A DNA stretch of 64,000 nt from Lactiplantibacillus mudanjiangensis (GCF_005405385.1 NZ_BJDY01000007.1:310001-374000); one strand, 5' to 3'; counted from the stretch's first letter, positions 36,012 through 44,635 are shown. Notes: generated from the sequence alone by a model not told the origin. A program made the numbers and translations.

Positions 36012-36860
36012 ATGAAGGGGACCACAAAACAAGGCTTAATTACCACAGGGTGGTTTACAATTTTAATTGCGGTCATCGGCGGCACGATGCTTTGGCAACG
36101 GCAGGTTCGACGACCCAAACACCAAGTTGAAGCCGTAACAGTCACCTCAACCGATCGTATTCCCACAGTTTTGTTACTTGGCCAGCAAACGAGTGCGGCC
36201 CACAGTCGTGAACTAGTCGCTGGTTTACAACAAAATAACGGTGCCCAATCTATCGTCCAAGTGCAAGTCAACCGTCAAGGCGACCTTAAATTCCGCGGAC
36301 AATTTCAAACTTACGACAACCGCCCCTATTTAAAAATCAATTTACCCAAGGGTGACATAACCACTAAACAACAAGCCAAGTGGTTAAAGTTTGCCTTACA
36401 GCAAGCTCGTCGACGTTTCAAATTCAAACACTTTAATTTGATCAGTTATGGTGACGGTGGCTTAGTCGCCACGCAGTACTTAATGCAGACCTCTGTGGCA
36501 TTAACACCAAAGAATTTGGTTGCTGTAGCGACACCCTTTAATGGCCTCAGCACGCATACCAATTCTGACGAAACGACAGCGGTCGATACTGCCCATCAAA
36601 CAGCAACTTTAAAAAGCTTCATTGCGCAACGTTCAAAGCTACAACGTCACGTCCGAGTATTATTAGTGGCCGGCCACGCCAAACACAAGTCGTTCGGTGA
36701 TGGTGTCGTCCCGATTCAAAGCGCCCTAGCTGGTCAAAGCATTTTTCGCAATCACGTCACTCAATATGATCAACAAGTCATTCACACTTGGCGTGCCAGT
36801 CATGCCCGTCTCTTCAACAGTTGGCGACTCGTCAATAAGATTCAGAGTTTTATGAATTAG
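36012..36860 (+). CDS. DUF915 alpha/beta hydrolase-like, membrane-anchored
   Basis: 282-residue protein with an N-terminal anchor helix (LITTGWFTILIAVIGGTMLW) and an extracytoplasmic alpha/beta-hydrolase fold of the DUF915 family. The order of elements fits: IPTVLLLGQQTSAAHSRELV, FKHFNLISYGDGGLVATQYL, PKNLVAVATPFNG, and FGDGVVPIQSAL with the acid residue; a late His is in THWRASHARLF-like text near the end. The nucleophile elbow, normally GHSMG, reads SYGDGG, so the catalytic serine position is occupied by Gly. The protein may be a binding protein rather than an esterase. GGAGG precedes the ATG. Confidence 0.72.
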   Translation: MKGTTKQGLITTGWFTILIAVIGGTMLWQRQVRRPKHQVEAVTVTSTDRIPTVLLLGQQTSAAHSRELVAGLQQNNGAQSIVQVQVNRQGDLKFRGQFQTYDNRPYLKINLPKGDITTKQQAKWLKFALQQARRRFKFKHFNLISYGDGGLVATQYLMQTSVALTPKNLVAVATPFNGLSTHTNSDETTAVDTAHQTATLKSFIAQRSKLQRHVRVLLVAGHAKHKSFGDGVVPIQSALAGQSIFRNHVTQYDQQVIHTWRASHARLFNSWRLVNKIQSFMN

Positions 36861-36862
36861 CT

Positions 36863-37317
36863 GAATCATTATGGTAGCCAGCGTCTTGCTAAATTAGCCA
36901 CCTACGTCAGCCAGTGATTCTGCAGGCTGTGGGACCGACTGCAGCTAAAGTGCGGGCTTCCGTCTCGCTTTTAAGCCTAGAAAACCACTAGTCTCAAAAG
37001 TCGTCCACATCGTAAGCCCGGAAAAATCATCCGGACTAACGATGTTTTCACGGCCAGCGCCATCACTGCCTGACTCCGGCTATTTTGTGGATGTTAATTA
37101 AGTTTGTGATCACCACTATAACCGAGAGTGAGTCCACATTGAGCCCAGCCGTGGGAAGCTCTTAGCGATTTATCGCTTAGAGCTTGGCGCTTTTGAAACA
37201 CGGGTTGGGTGGTTCAAAACGATGGTTCAGACCGCTTTTTGGCTGAACCGGTCCGCCCACAGCGTTCCGGCTCAATGTGGGCAAACGGCAGGTGGCAAGT
37301 CAATCTACTTTCAATCC
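36863..37317. repeat. element A, copy 3 (two units)
   Basis: Two-unit copy. Right unit arms are CACATTGAGCC and GGCTCAATGTG, and its central hairpin pairs AAGCTCT with AGAGCTT. Ends are worn; the left edge shares GAATCATTATGG with copy 2. Confidence 0.82.
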
Positions 37318-37335
37318 ACAGTATCCCAATTAAAA

Positions 37336-37378
37336 GTGGTCCAACACGCAATTAACTTGCTAGTTGGACCACCTTTTT
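37336..37378. terminator. terminator after the LysR gene
   Basis: GTGGTCCAAC and GTTGGACCAC arms with flanking T-runs on both strands, 15 nt from the LysR gene stop codon. Confidence 0.75.
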
Positions 37379-37386
37379 TGACCTAC

Positions 37387-38283
37387 TTATTGCCACAACA
37401 TCTCATCTTGATATTCATCCAATAAAAACTGTTTAATCGATCGAATCATCATTGCCGTCGAGGGTGCCGTTGCTTGCGTTTTATTTGCTACTAAGGCAAT
37501 TTCACGATTGTAGGGTTCCGCAAATGAGTATGTGTTCACGTCACCCGTCAACTTCTTTAAGGCTAACTCTGGCAAAATCCCCATTCCGAGACCAGACTCT
37601 ACCATTGAAATAATCGATTGGTCATCAATTGAGAATCGTAAAAAATTGTTCGTAACATGATAATGATCCAAGGCTAACTTCGTATCACGATCATAATCAC
37701 TTTGTTGCAAAATAAAGTTTTGATCAGCAACATCGTCCAAAGTCATAAACTGCTCATTTTCTGGTTCAAACCCCGCCGGTGTCACACAATAAATCGGATC
37801 ATTAATTAACGGGTGAACTAGCAAGTTATCTGTTACTGGCATCGAGGTAAACCCAATGTCAATCGTCCCAATCTTGGCCCACTTCGTAATTTCATTAAAA
37901 TCCCCTTGAACGACCGAAATTTCAATATCAGGATAAGCATGATTAAAACGCCGAATAATTCTAGGTAACCAGTTGATGCAGACGCTACTAAACCCACCGA
38001 TCCGAACTGAACCAGAATGCAAGCCCTGAATATTGTCCGCAACTTGGCGCAAATTACTTTCAGTATTCAAGATTTCTTGCACATATGGTAAAACTTGCCG
38101 ACCATCACTCGTTAACTCAACGCCCGAACGGTTCCGAATAAACAATGGAAAACCAAGTTCTTTTTCTAATTGATTAACCGAATGACTGACCGCGCTAGGT
38201 GTCACATTCAGCGTCGCTGCCGCTTGGTAGAAGGTCTTTTGGGCCACCACGGTTGCAAAAACCTCATAAGCAAAATTGGCCAT
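37387..38283 (-). CDS. LysR-family transcriptional regulator
   Basis: 298 residues: an N-terminal winged helix (ATVVAQKTFYQAAATLNVTP, SAVSHSVNQLEKELGFPLF) and a periplasmic-binding-type effector domain with GFSSVCINWLPRII and ESGLGMGILPELALKKL. It is divergent from the aminotransferase gene at 38425, the classical arrangement for a LysR regulator and its target, and the aminotransferase is followed by an amino-acid ABC transporter. The effector may therefore be an amino acid or sulfur metabolite. The ATG has GAAAGGA upstream. Confidence 0.87.
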   Translation of the reverse strand: MANFAYEVFATVVAQKTFYQAAATLNVTPSAVSHSVNQLEKELGFPLFIRNRSGVELTSDGRQVLPYVQEILNTESNLRQVADNIQGLHSGSVRIGGFSSVCINWLPRIIRRFNHAYPDIEISVVQGDFNEITKWAKIGTIDIGFTSMPVTDNLLVHPLINDPIYCVTPAGFEPENEQFMTLDDVADQNFILQQSDYDRDTKLALDHYHVTNNFLRFSIDDQSIISMVESGLGMGILPELALKKLTGDVNTYSFAEPYNREIALVANKTQATAPSTAMMIRSIKQFLLDEYQDEMLWQ

Positions 38284-38311
38284 AAAAACGCATCCTTTCT
38301 TAGATGAATCA

Positions 38312-38331
38312 TTTTCACTTTTAATTGAAAA
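38312..38331. promoter_or_regulatory. LysR box candidate
   Basis: TTTTCA-N8-TGAAAA inverted repeat in the divergent intergenic region, containing a T-N11-A core. Likely binding site for the adjacent LysR protein. Confidence 0.45.
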
Positions 38332-38424
38332 AGCTGAGCTTTACTAATTTCACCCTTCATTCTATCATATGGTCATCGATAAATTAATGCAGAGTTAACA
38401 AAAACAATTGTGGGGGCAATATGT

Positions 38425-39657
38425 ATGAAAAAATTATTTGCAAATCGTGTTTTAAATAACGACACGTCCGATTTAGATGAAATCTTCAAAAATAGTGCCA
38501 ATCCTGAAAACATTTCCTTTGCAGGTGGGTTTCCTGATATCCAGTTATTTCCTGATGACGACTTAAAACAAGCTTATCGTGATGCCATCGATGCTGATGG
38601 ACAGGCAATCTTCCAATATGCTTCAACCGCTGGGCCACTCGCCCTACGGCAAAAATTGGCCACTCGGATGCAAACCCATGCTGACGTCACTGCCAGCGCT
38701 GATGAGATTATGTTGACCCAAGGTGGCCAACAAGCCATCGATCTCGTCGCGAAACTACTATTGAATCGGGGGGATTCAATGGTCGTTGAAGGACCGACTT
38801 ACATGGGCGCACTAGCCGCATTCGATACTTACGAACCAACTTATTATGAAGTACCAGTTAATAAAAACGGGATGGATATTAAGGTCCTACAGCAAACGCT
38901 GCAAGCCCATCCTGAAATTAAATTAATCTACACGGTTCCAGATTTTCATAATCCAACCGGGACCACGCTTAGTGCTAAACGCCGCCAAGCGATGGTCGCG
39001 TTAGCCAACCAATACGATGTCATTATTTTGGAAGATAGTCCATACCGCGACTTACGGTACAGCGGCAAATCCATTCCAGCAATCAAGCATTACGATACGG
39101 AAGGCCGCGTTATCTTCATTTCCAGTTTCTCGAAGATCCTATCGCCAGCATTGCGGACAGGCTGGCTAGTCGCTGATCCACAGTTGATGACTGAATTGAT
39201 TGGCCTTAAATCAGCCATTGATGTGCAATCACCCAATATCACCTTAGCCGCAATCAACAGTTACTTAGATCATCATGATATTGATGCGCACATTGCGACG
39301 ATCAACCAAGCTTATCGCATTAAGCGCGATGCGATGCTAGCTGCACTTGATAAGTACTTCCCTAAAAACATCACTTACACTCGACCTAATGGTGGCTTCT
39401 TCATTTGGGTCACTTTACCACAAGGGACTGATGCAAAAACACTCCTAACTGATGTCGTTTTACCGCAAGCCCACGTTGCTTACGTGCCATCAGCTTGCCA
39501 ATTTGCTAGCCGACAAGTCAAAAATGCCTTTCGCTTAAACTTTACTAGTTTGGATCCTGAAACTATTACGCGTGGTATTCAACAACTAGGCGAACTGCTG
39601 CAACCTTCACCCGTTCAACAAACAACAACGGCGGCTTGGGTCCCCCACTTTAATTAA
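38425..39657 (+). CDS. PLP-dependent class I/II aminotransferase
   Basis: 410-residue fold-type I aminotransferase of the group with 2-aminoadipate/aromatic transaminases (LysN, KAT2-like). The N-terminus has ISFAGGFPDIQLFP, mid-chain YTVPDFHNPTGTTLS, and the PLP lysine is in ISSFSKILSPALRTGW, followed by the phosphate-contact arginine. C-terminal PNGGFFIWVTLP is typical. Start ATG at 38425 has GGGGG about 8 nt upstream; the frame extends five codons further from a GTG. Terminator follows. Substrate may be aromatic, branched-chain or sulfur amino acids. Confidence 0.87.
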   Translation: MKKLFANRVLNNDTSDLDEIFKNSANPENISFAGGFPDIQLFPDDDLKQAYRDAIDADGQAIFQYASTAGPLALRQKLATRMQTHADVTASADEIMLTQGGQQAIDLVAKLLLNRGDSMVVEGPTYMGALAAFDTYEPTYYEVPVNKNGMDIKVLQQTLQAHPEIKLIYTVPDFHNPTGTTLSAKRRQAMVALANQYDVIILEDSPYRDLRYSGKSIPAIKHYDTEGRVIFISSFSKILSPALRTGWLVADPQLMTELIGLKSAIDVQSPNITLAAINSYLDHHDIDAHIATINQAYRIKRDAMLAALDKYFPKNITYTRPNGGFFIWVTLPQGTDAKTLLTDVVLPQAHVAYVPSACQFASRQVKNAFRLNFTSLDPETITRGIQQLGELLQPSPVQQTTTAAWVPHFN

Positions 39658-39667
39658 AGACTTATCC

Positions 39668-39712
39668 ACCCCGAACCCGGCGTTGCTAATCCAGCGCGGG
39701 CTTCGGGGTTTT
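39668..39712 (+). terminator. aminotransferase terminator
   Basis: CCCCGAACCCGGCGTTG and CAGCGCGGGCTTCGGGG arms, then TTTTATTTT. Confidence 0.85.
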
Positions 39713-39769
39713 ATTTTGAATTGCAGTTCAGCCGTTGCTCCTTTAGAATGATAAATGAGTACTTATCTT

Positions 39770-39798
39770 TTGTCAGTTCACTGGTTTTCATTTATGAT
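39770..39798 (+). promoter_or_regulatory. ABC transporter promoter
   Basis: TTGTCA (39770-39775), 17-nt spacer, TATGAT (39793-39798), 40 nt before the binding-protein ATG. Confidence 0.6.
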
Positions 39799-39838
39799 TA
39801 GTGCTGTGTCAAAAAATTAAGGGAGTGTGTCATAGTTT

Positions 39839-40651
39839 ATGAAGCATTTGGTGAAAAAATTAGGGGTTGCGGTCTTCGGGATTGCGTTAGCAGTGGGGCT
39901 AACTGCTTGTGGATCACAATCAAAATCTAGTTCCAGCCAATCAGGGTCTGATCTAGGTTTACAAACATCAGGTACCTTGACGGTCGGCCTGGAAGGAACG
40001 TTCCAACCTTATAGTTATCGTAAAGATGGCAAGTTAACCGGATTTGAAGTTGATTTAGCCCGCGACGTTGCTAAAAAGATGGGCGTTAAAGTTAAGTTTG
40101 TCCCAACAAAATTTGATTCTTTGATCGCTGGTTTGGACGTCAACAAATATGATGTCGTGATCAACAACATTTCCCAAACCAAAGCACGGGAAAAGAAATA
40201 CTTGTTCTCAACACCATACATTTACTCTAAATCAAAATTAGCTGTGAAAAAGTCTAACAAGTCCATCAAGAAAATCACCGACATTAAGGGCAAGAAAGTC
40301 GCTGAAACCACGACTAGTAACAATGCCACTGATGCTAAGCGGATGGGCGCAACCATTACGCCAACCGATGGCTTCCAACAATCCATTGACCTCGTTGAAC
40401 AAGGTCGCGTTGCTGGGACCATTAACTCTGGCGAATCGTTCTACGCTTACTTGAAGCAAAAACCAAACGCCAACATTCGTTTGATCTCAGCTGGTAATGA
40501 AATTGCCACTCAAAAAATCGGAACGATTGTGACTAAGAAACACACCAAGTTAAACAAACAAATTTCAAAGGCCATCCAAGAATTACGTAAAGATGGCACG
40601 TTAACGAAGTTATCCAAGAAGTACTTTGGTGCTGACGTTACTAACAAATAA
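39839..40651 (+). CDS. amino acid (cystine-type) ABC transporter substrate-binding lipoprotein
   Basis: 270-residue lipoprotein of the family 3 extracellular solute-binding type. The signal peptide ends in the lipobox LTAC (Cys22 or so), followed by a Ser-rich linker. The fold markers are TLTVGLEGTFQPYSYR, LTGFEVDLARDVAKKMG, YDVVINNISQTKAREKKYLF and a SGESFYAYL-type second-lobe segment. The LTGFEVDLA and NNISQT wording resembles cystine binders such as TcyA/FliY, but polar amino acids remain possible. It is followed, after element B copy 3, by permease and ATPase genes of the same system. Confidence 0.87.
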   Translation: MKHLVKKLGVAVFGIALAVGLTACGSQSKSSSSQSGSDLGLQTSGTLTVGLEGTFQPYSYRKDGKLTGFEVDLARDVAKKMGVKVKFVPTKFDSLIAGLDVNKYDVVINNISQTKAREKKYLFSTPYIYSKSKLAVKKSNKSIKKITDIKGKKVAETTTSNNATDAKRMGATITPTDGFQQSIDLVEQGRVAGTINSGESFYAYLKQKPNANIRLISAGNEIATQKIGTIVTKKHTKLNKQISKAIQELRKDGTLTKLSKKYFGADVTNK

Positions 40652-40660
40652 GCAATTCTG

Positions 40661-40780
40661 AGAGTGGGACAAAAGACGGGTTGCTACCGAGCATAGCCTA
40701 GGAATACGAAGGATTGTGTACTTTCAATCCTTCGTATTCCGTAGCTCGGTTGCATCGTTAGTCTTTTGTCGCACATTTCG
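40661..40780. repeat. element B, copy 3, inside the ABC operon
   Basis: Outer arms GTGGGACAAAAGAC and GTCTTTTGTCGCAC; inner stem GGAATACGAAGGATTG pairs exactly with CAATCCTTCGTATTCC. It lies between the binding-protein gene and the permease gene. Confidence 0.75.
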
Positions 40781-40807
40781 ACTATAAATATTCGGAAATG
40801 CCAATAA

Positions 40808-40831
40808 GAGTTTGGGCTTGGTCCCAAACTC
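40808..40831 (+). terminator. hairpin between binding protein and permease genes
   Basis: GAGTTTGGG-CTTGGT-CCCAAACTC, without a strong T-run on the plus strand (ATTTACAT follows). It could act as an RNA-stabilising or partial attenuation hairpin that leaves more binding-protein than permease mRNA. Confidence 0.5.
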
Positions 40832-40877
40832 ATTTACATAGCACCATGTTCACCACATTCTAGGAGGCTTTTCATTA

Positions 40878-41585
40878 ATGGATTCTATCTGGCATATCAT
40901 TGTCACGGCAACGCCGCAAATCGCGCTCGCCGGACTTAAATATACGATTCCGATCGCCCTGATTTCTTTTGCGCTCGGATTAATTTTGGCAGTTCTAACT
41001 GCTTTGGTAAAACTTTCACCTCGTCACGGCTGGTTCTCCATCTTAAAAGCCATCGCCTATTTTTACGTTTGGTTATTTCGGAGTACCCCACTATTAGTGC
41101 AATTATTTATTGTTTACTTTGGCCTACCCTACTTAAAAATCCGCGGCTTATTCCCCAACGGTATTCAAATGGACCCTTGGGCAGCCGGTATCATGACCTT
41201 TTCTTTAAATACAGGGGCTTATTGTGCCGAAACGATTCGAGCGTCCATTTTATCGATTCCACAAGGTCAATGGGAAGCTGCGGCTTCTATTGGGATGAAC
41301 AAAACACAAGTTTTAAAACGAATCATCTTGCCACAAGCTGCACGGGTTTCATTGCCCCCACTGTCAAACAGTTTCATTGGGCTCGTCAAGGATACGTCAT
41401 TAGCAGCCTCCATTACGATTATTGAAATGTTTGAAGTCAGCCAACAAATTGCGGCGCAAAACTATCAACCACTCGTGATGTACTCACTGGTTGCCGCCCT
41501 ATATGCCATCTTATGCTCCCTACTAAGTTGGCTACAAGGTTACCTTGAAAAGCGGACATCCAGCTATATTCGGCCCGCTAATTAG
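40878..41585 (+). CDS. amino acid ABC transporter permease
   Basis: 235-residue HisM/GlnP-type membrane permease with five helices. The cytoplasmic EAA loop EAAASIGMNKTQVLKRIILP contacts the ATPase, and the N-terminal ALAGLKYTIPIALISFALGL and FRSTPLLVQLFIVYFGLP are standard for the family. AGGAGG precedes the ATG. It belongs with the binding protein at 39839 and the ATPase gene that begins 11 nt after its stop. Confidence 0.9.
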   Translation: MDSIWHIIVTATPQIALAGLKYTIPIALISFALGLILAVLTALVKLSPRHGWFSILKAIAYFYVWLFRSTPLLVQLFIVYFGLPYLKIRGLFPNGIQMDPWAAGIMTFSLNTGAYCAETIRASILSIPQGQWEAAASIGMNKTQVLKRIILPQAARVSLPPLSNSFIGLVKDTSLAASITIIEMFEVSQQIAAQNYQPLVMYSLVAALYAILCSLLSWLQGYLEKRTSSYIRPAN

Positions 41586-41595
41586 GAGGATTGCC

Positions 41596-42354
41596 ATGAT
41601 TAAATTTGAACACGTCAATAAAACATTCGCTGATCATCCAGCCCTTGTTGATATTACAACTGAATTTAAAGCTCATGAAACTACTGTTATTGTCGGGCCT
41701 TCTGGTTCCGGTAAATCAACCTTGTTACGGTCATTGAATTTACTCGAACGGCCAGAAAATGGTCAGTATCATTTCAATGATCAGATCATTGATTTCGCTC
41801 AACCACTAAGTAGCAAAACGATTTTAAATTTACGGCGCAAGACGGGAATGGTTTTCCAAGACTATAACTTATTTCCACATCTCACCGTTGTTAAAAACGT
41901 GATGGAAGGTCCGGTGCAAGTCCTAAAGCAAAGTCCGGCCGATGCTAAAGCAACGGCGATGACGTTACTTGATAAAGTTGGCCTAGCAGATAAAGCAGAC
42001 GCTTACCCTAGTCAATTATCCGGCGGTCAACAGCAACGAGTGGCTATCGCACGCTCACTGGCAATGAATCCCGAATATATCTTATTAGATGAACCCACTA
42101 GCGCGCTTGATCCCGAATTAGAAGCCGGCGTTTTACGTGTTTTGTTGGAACTCGCCCAAGAAAAAGATTCAATGATTATTGTGACGCACAATATGGAATT
42201 TGCCCGGGCCGTCGCGGATAAAATCTTATTCGTTGAAGCTGGTCAAATTTTATTCGACGGCACCCCCGCTGAATTCTTCAAACAACCCACAAAACGAATT
42301 GCGGATTTCTTAGCCGCGATGACGTTTACAACCATTTCAGATAAAGCTAACTAA
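41596..42354 (+). CDS. amino acid ABC transporter ATPase
   Basis: 252-residue ATP-binding subunit. Walker A is VGPSGSGKSTLLRSL, the Q-loop is GMVFQDYNLFPHLTV, the signature is LSGGQQQRVAIARSL, Walker B is YILLDEPTSALDPE and the H-loop VTHNMEFARAVAD. All catalytic elements are intact. Start ATG at 41596 has AGGAGG 6-7 nt upstream; a longer frame runs into the permease gene and has no ribosome site. Polar amino acid uptake class (GlnQ/TcyC-like). Confidence 0.93.
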   Translation: MIKFEHVNKTFADHPALVDITTEFKAHETTVIVGPSGSGKSTLLRSLNLLERPENGQYHFNDQIIDFAQPLSSKTILNLRRKTGMVFQDYNLFPHLTVVKNVMEGPVQVLKQSPADAKATAMTLLDKVGLADKADAYPSQLSGGQQQRVAIARSLAMNPEYILLDEPTSALDPELEAGVLRVLLELAQEKDSMIIVTHNMEFARAVADKILFVEAGQILFDGTPAEFFKQPTKRIADFLAAMTFTTISDKAN

Positions 42355-42362
42355 CGATAACT

Positions 42363-42404
42363 AAAGCTGTGATTGACACTAACTAGTCGATCACGGCTTT
42401 TTTT
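42363..42404 (+). terminator. ABC operon terminator
   Basis: AAAGCTGTGATTGAC and GTCGATCACGGCTTT arms (with G-U pairs), ending in T7. Confidence 0.8.
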
Positions 42405-42420
42405 GATGCCAATTTAAATT

Positions 42421-42655
42421 AAACTAAATTAGCCACCTCCGCCAGCCAGTGATTCTGTCGGCTGTGGGGACCGGTTCCAGCCCAAAATCGGGCTTCCATC
42501 TCGCTTTTAAGCCTAGCCAAAACCGCTAGTCTCAAAAGTCGCCCACAGCGTTCCGGCTCAATGTGGGCGAACGGCAGGTGGCAAGCATGACTATTTTTGT
42601 TCAGCGAATACTCGTCATATTAATGCTTACCGCCAAAAAGCAATTTTTGGCCGTT
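42421..42655. repeat. element A, copy 4 (internal deletion)
   Basis: Outer parts of both units remain, but the middle is gone: after CTCAAAAGTCG of the left unit the sequence passes straight to GCCCACAGCG of the right unit. The end keeps a worn GCCAAAAAGCAATTTTTGGC hairpin. Confidence 0.8.
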
Positions 42656-42720
42656 AATCACAATAAATCAAAGTTTGACAACCCAACTTTATCGTTCTAT
42701 ACTTTTACTCACACAATACT

Positions 42721-42734
42721 ATACGACGTATAAT
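42721..42734 (+). promoter_or_regulatory. PadR-type operator and -10
   Basis: TATAAT at 42729-42734 overlaps the perfect palindrome ATACG-A-CGTAT (42721-42731), 16 nt before the ribosome site. Likely autoregulatory site for the PadR protein. The -35 is weak. Confidence 0.5.
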
Positions 42735-42752
42735 ATGATAGGAGGCATAATG

Positions 42753-43070
42753 ATGGCCATTCAGATTAGTTCCGAACTGCTTGACGGTTGCGTTTTAGCA
42801 CTGTTAAAAACGGAAGACTACTACGGTTATGCACTCACGCAAAAGCTACAAGCCATTATTCCAGTGTCGGAATCTACACTCTACCCGGTCCTTCGCCGGC
42901 TAAAAAAGAATGGCTGGGTCACGACTTATGATCAGGCCTACCAAGGACGTAACCGCCGTTATTACCAACTAACCACTAACGGCACGCAACAATTAAACAT
43001 CATTCAACAAGATTGGCACCATTTTTATCAAGCTATCAATACGTTACTTAAGGGGGATGCACCAGCATGA
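42753..43070 (+). CDS. PadR-family transcriptional regulator
   Basis: 105-residue winged-helix repressor: MAIQISSELLDGCVLALLKT is the usual PadR N-terminus, then YYGYALTQKLQAIIPVSEST and LYPVLRRLKKNGWVTTYDQA form the winged helix. The ATG at 42753 (or the one immediately before it) has AGGAGG 7 nt upstream; the frame continues back to 42675 without a ribosome site. It overlaps the next gene by 4 nt (ATGA). PadR regulators paired with DUF1700 and DUF4097 genes are a common Firmicute set linked to envelope stress. Confidence 0.9.
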   Translation: MAIQISSELLDGCVLALLKTEDYYGYALTQKLQAIIPVSESTLYPVLRRLKKNGWVTTYDQAYQGRNRRYYQLTTNGTQQLNIIQQDWHHFYQAINTLLKGDAPA

Positions 43071-43603
43071 CGGATTACCTAGCACAATTTACCGCCTTAT
43101 TCGCCCAGCTACAACCAGCTGAACGCGAAGAAGTGCTGGAATTTTATCGCGAATATTTACTCGATGCACAATTAGATACCTATGCAGCTTGCGTCGCCGA
43201 ATTGGGCACACCCAAACAATTGGCTCGTAAGATTCTGGCTGATTATTCGATTCGTTTCAACGAAAACTTAGACGATCACCAAACCACCCATCAGAAATCA
43301 AAGGCCAATATCCGGGCGATTTGGCTGATTGGACTAGCCTTGCTATCAACACCGATTACTATACCTGTGGCTATCGCTGTTCTAGCGGTTATGGCTAGTT
43401 TAGGTGTGGTGGTGATCGCACTGCTCTTCACAGCTATCGCAATTATTGTCGGCATCACCGTTTTGGCTTTAACGAGCTTAACTGCTGGGATTGGCGTCTT
43501 TTCACAATCTTTATGGACTGGCTTATTCTATATTGGTGCTGGATTAGCCGCCATTGGAGCCGAATTACTGTTTTCCCAATCGTCGTTTGGGTCTTTAATC
43601 TGA
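43067..43603 (+). CDS. DUF1700 family membrane protein, apparently frameshifted at its 3' end
   Basis: Predicted 178 residues: a soluble helical N-terminus (YLAQFTALFAQLQPAEREEV, with LEFYREYLLDA), a linker, and three or four helices from about residue 85. After IGAELLFSQ the frame ends oddly with SSFGSLI. If one extra T is allowed in the run CTGTTTTCCC near 43570, the chain continues FFPIVVWVFNLIIQGVATIA and ends RRLYHR-type basic tail RNRAEREGRHHAKSR at 43704, overlapping the next start by 17 nt. That extended form of about 212 residues fits the family. The deletion is either real, a sequencing slip, or less likely programmed. Confidence 0.8.
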   Translation: MTDYLAQFTALFAQLQPAEREEVLEFYREYLLDAQLDTYAACVAELGTPKQLARKILADYSIRFNENLDDHQTTHQKSKANIRAIWLIGLALLSTPITIPVAIAVLAVMASLGVVVIALLFTAIAIIVGITVLALTSLTAGIGVFSQSLWTGLFYIGAGLAAIGAELLFSQSSFGSLI

Positions 43604-43687
43604 TCATCCAGGGCGTTGCAACCATTGCTAAACGCTTGTATCATCGTTTCGTCAAACGTAATCGCGCAGAAAGGGAGGGACGTCATC

Positions 43688-44626
43688 ATGCGAAAAGCCG
43701 TTAAAGTCGGCTTTATCTTACTTGTTTTAGGCGTCCTACTAGCTATCTTTGGGATTGCTAATCAAGGTCTCCAAACCGTTTATTGGGCTAATCATCGCTT
43801 CCGGATTGCCCACCAAACGACACAGACTTATCACCCAAAAACAATCAAGTCATTAACTTTGGCGACTAACCTTAAAGTCACGGTTAAATCTGGCAATACC
43901 GCTACCATCAAAGTAACCACCAATGCGATTGCCGCCAAAAAACCACGGGTTACCATAAAAACCGGTCAGGTCATCATCAAATCAAAAGTGCCTGAAGATA
44001 TTAGTATGGTTGGGTTTAACTTACAACCACTCGCCACACCAAGAATTGTGATTACGGTGCCTCGACAAACACACTTAACCAAACTCACCACAACGACTGA
44101 TCAAGGTGCCGTTCAACTGAATGATTTAACGATCAAACAGCTTACACTCAACAATTATGGTGCGACGAGGTTGCGTAACGTGACCACAACTAAACCATTA
44201 GTCGCCAAACCAACGAGTCGCTTACAGTTAACTAATGTGACGGCGTCTAGCCTAAAGTTAACCAATAGCGATGCTCGGACAGCGATTGCCAATAGTCATT
44301 TTCAACAGCAACAATCATCATTAACAACGGTAAGCGGCGCCATTACCATTAGTCAAACGACCTTTAAGCAGGCACAGATTAAAAGCGGCACCGGTAATAT
44401 TACGTTGTCCGCCAATCAAGTTCAAAACAAGCTAACCGTCACAAATAGACATGGACAAATCAAAGCCAAAGTGCCACGTAATACCGGCATTCAGGCCACA
44501 AGTACCAGCGGCAGTTTACACATTTTCAATTGGCACGGTCATCACCACTATCGCTACCGTCCAAACGCAACCTCTCAATATCAGCTGACAACTGATACCG
44601 GTCGCATTGCCGTATCCGCCAATTAA
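43688..44626 (+). CDS. DUF4097 family protein
   Basis: 312 residues with an N-terminal membrane anchor (VGFILLVLGVLLAIFGIANQ) and a long right-handed beta-helix-like adhesin/DUF4097 region: repeating short strands with Thr, Val and Asn, such as LTTTTDQGAVQLNDLTIKQL and TSTSGSLHIFNW. The start ATG at 43688 has GGGAGGG 9 nt upstream; the frame extends further back without one. Third gene of the PadR/DUF1700 operon. Related proteins are thought to act in envelope stress sensing, without a known reaction. Confidence 0.83.
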   Translation: MRKAVKVGFILLVLGVLLAIFGIANQGLQTVYWANHRFRIAHQTTQTYHPKTIKSLTLATNLKVTVKSGNTATIKVTTNAIAAKKPRVTIKTGQVIIKSKVPEDISMVGFNLQPLATPRIVITVPRQTHLTKLTTTTDQGAVQLNDLTIKQLTLNNYGATRLRNVTTTKPLVAKPTSRLQLTNVTASSLKLTNSDARTAIANSHFQQQQSSLTTVSGAITISQTTFKQAQIKSGTGNITLSANQVQNKLTVTNRHGQIKAKVPRNTGIQATSTSGSLHIFNWHGHHHYRYRPNATSQYQLTTDTGRIAVSAN

Positions 44627-44635
44627 AGGTCACAA

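Noticed and set aside
43513-43704. A 63-codon plus-strand frame overlapping the DUF1700 gene
   Set aside because: It is the shifted continuation of the DUF1700 protein rather than an independent gene; discussed as a frameshift.
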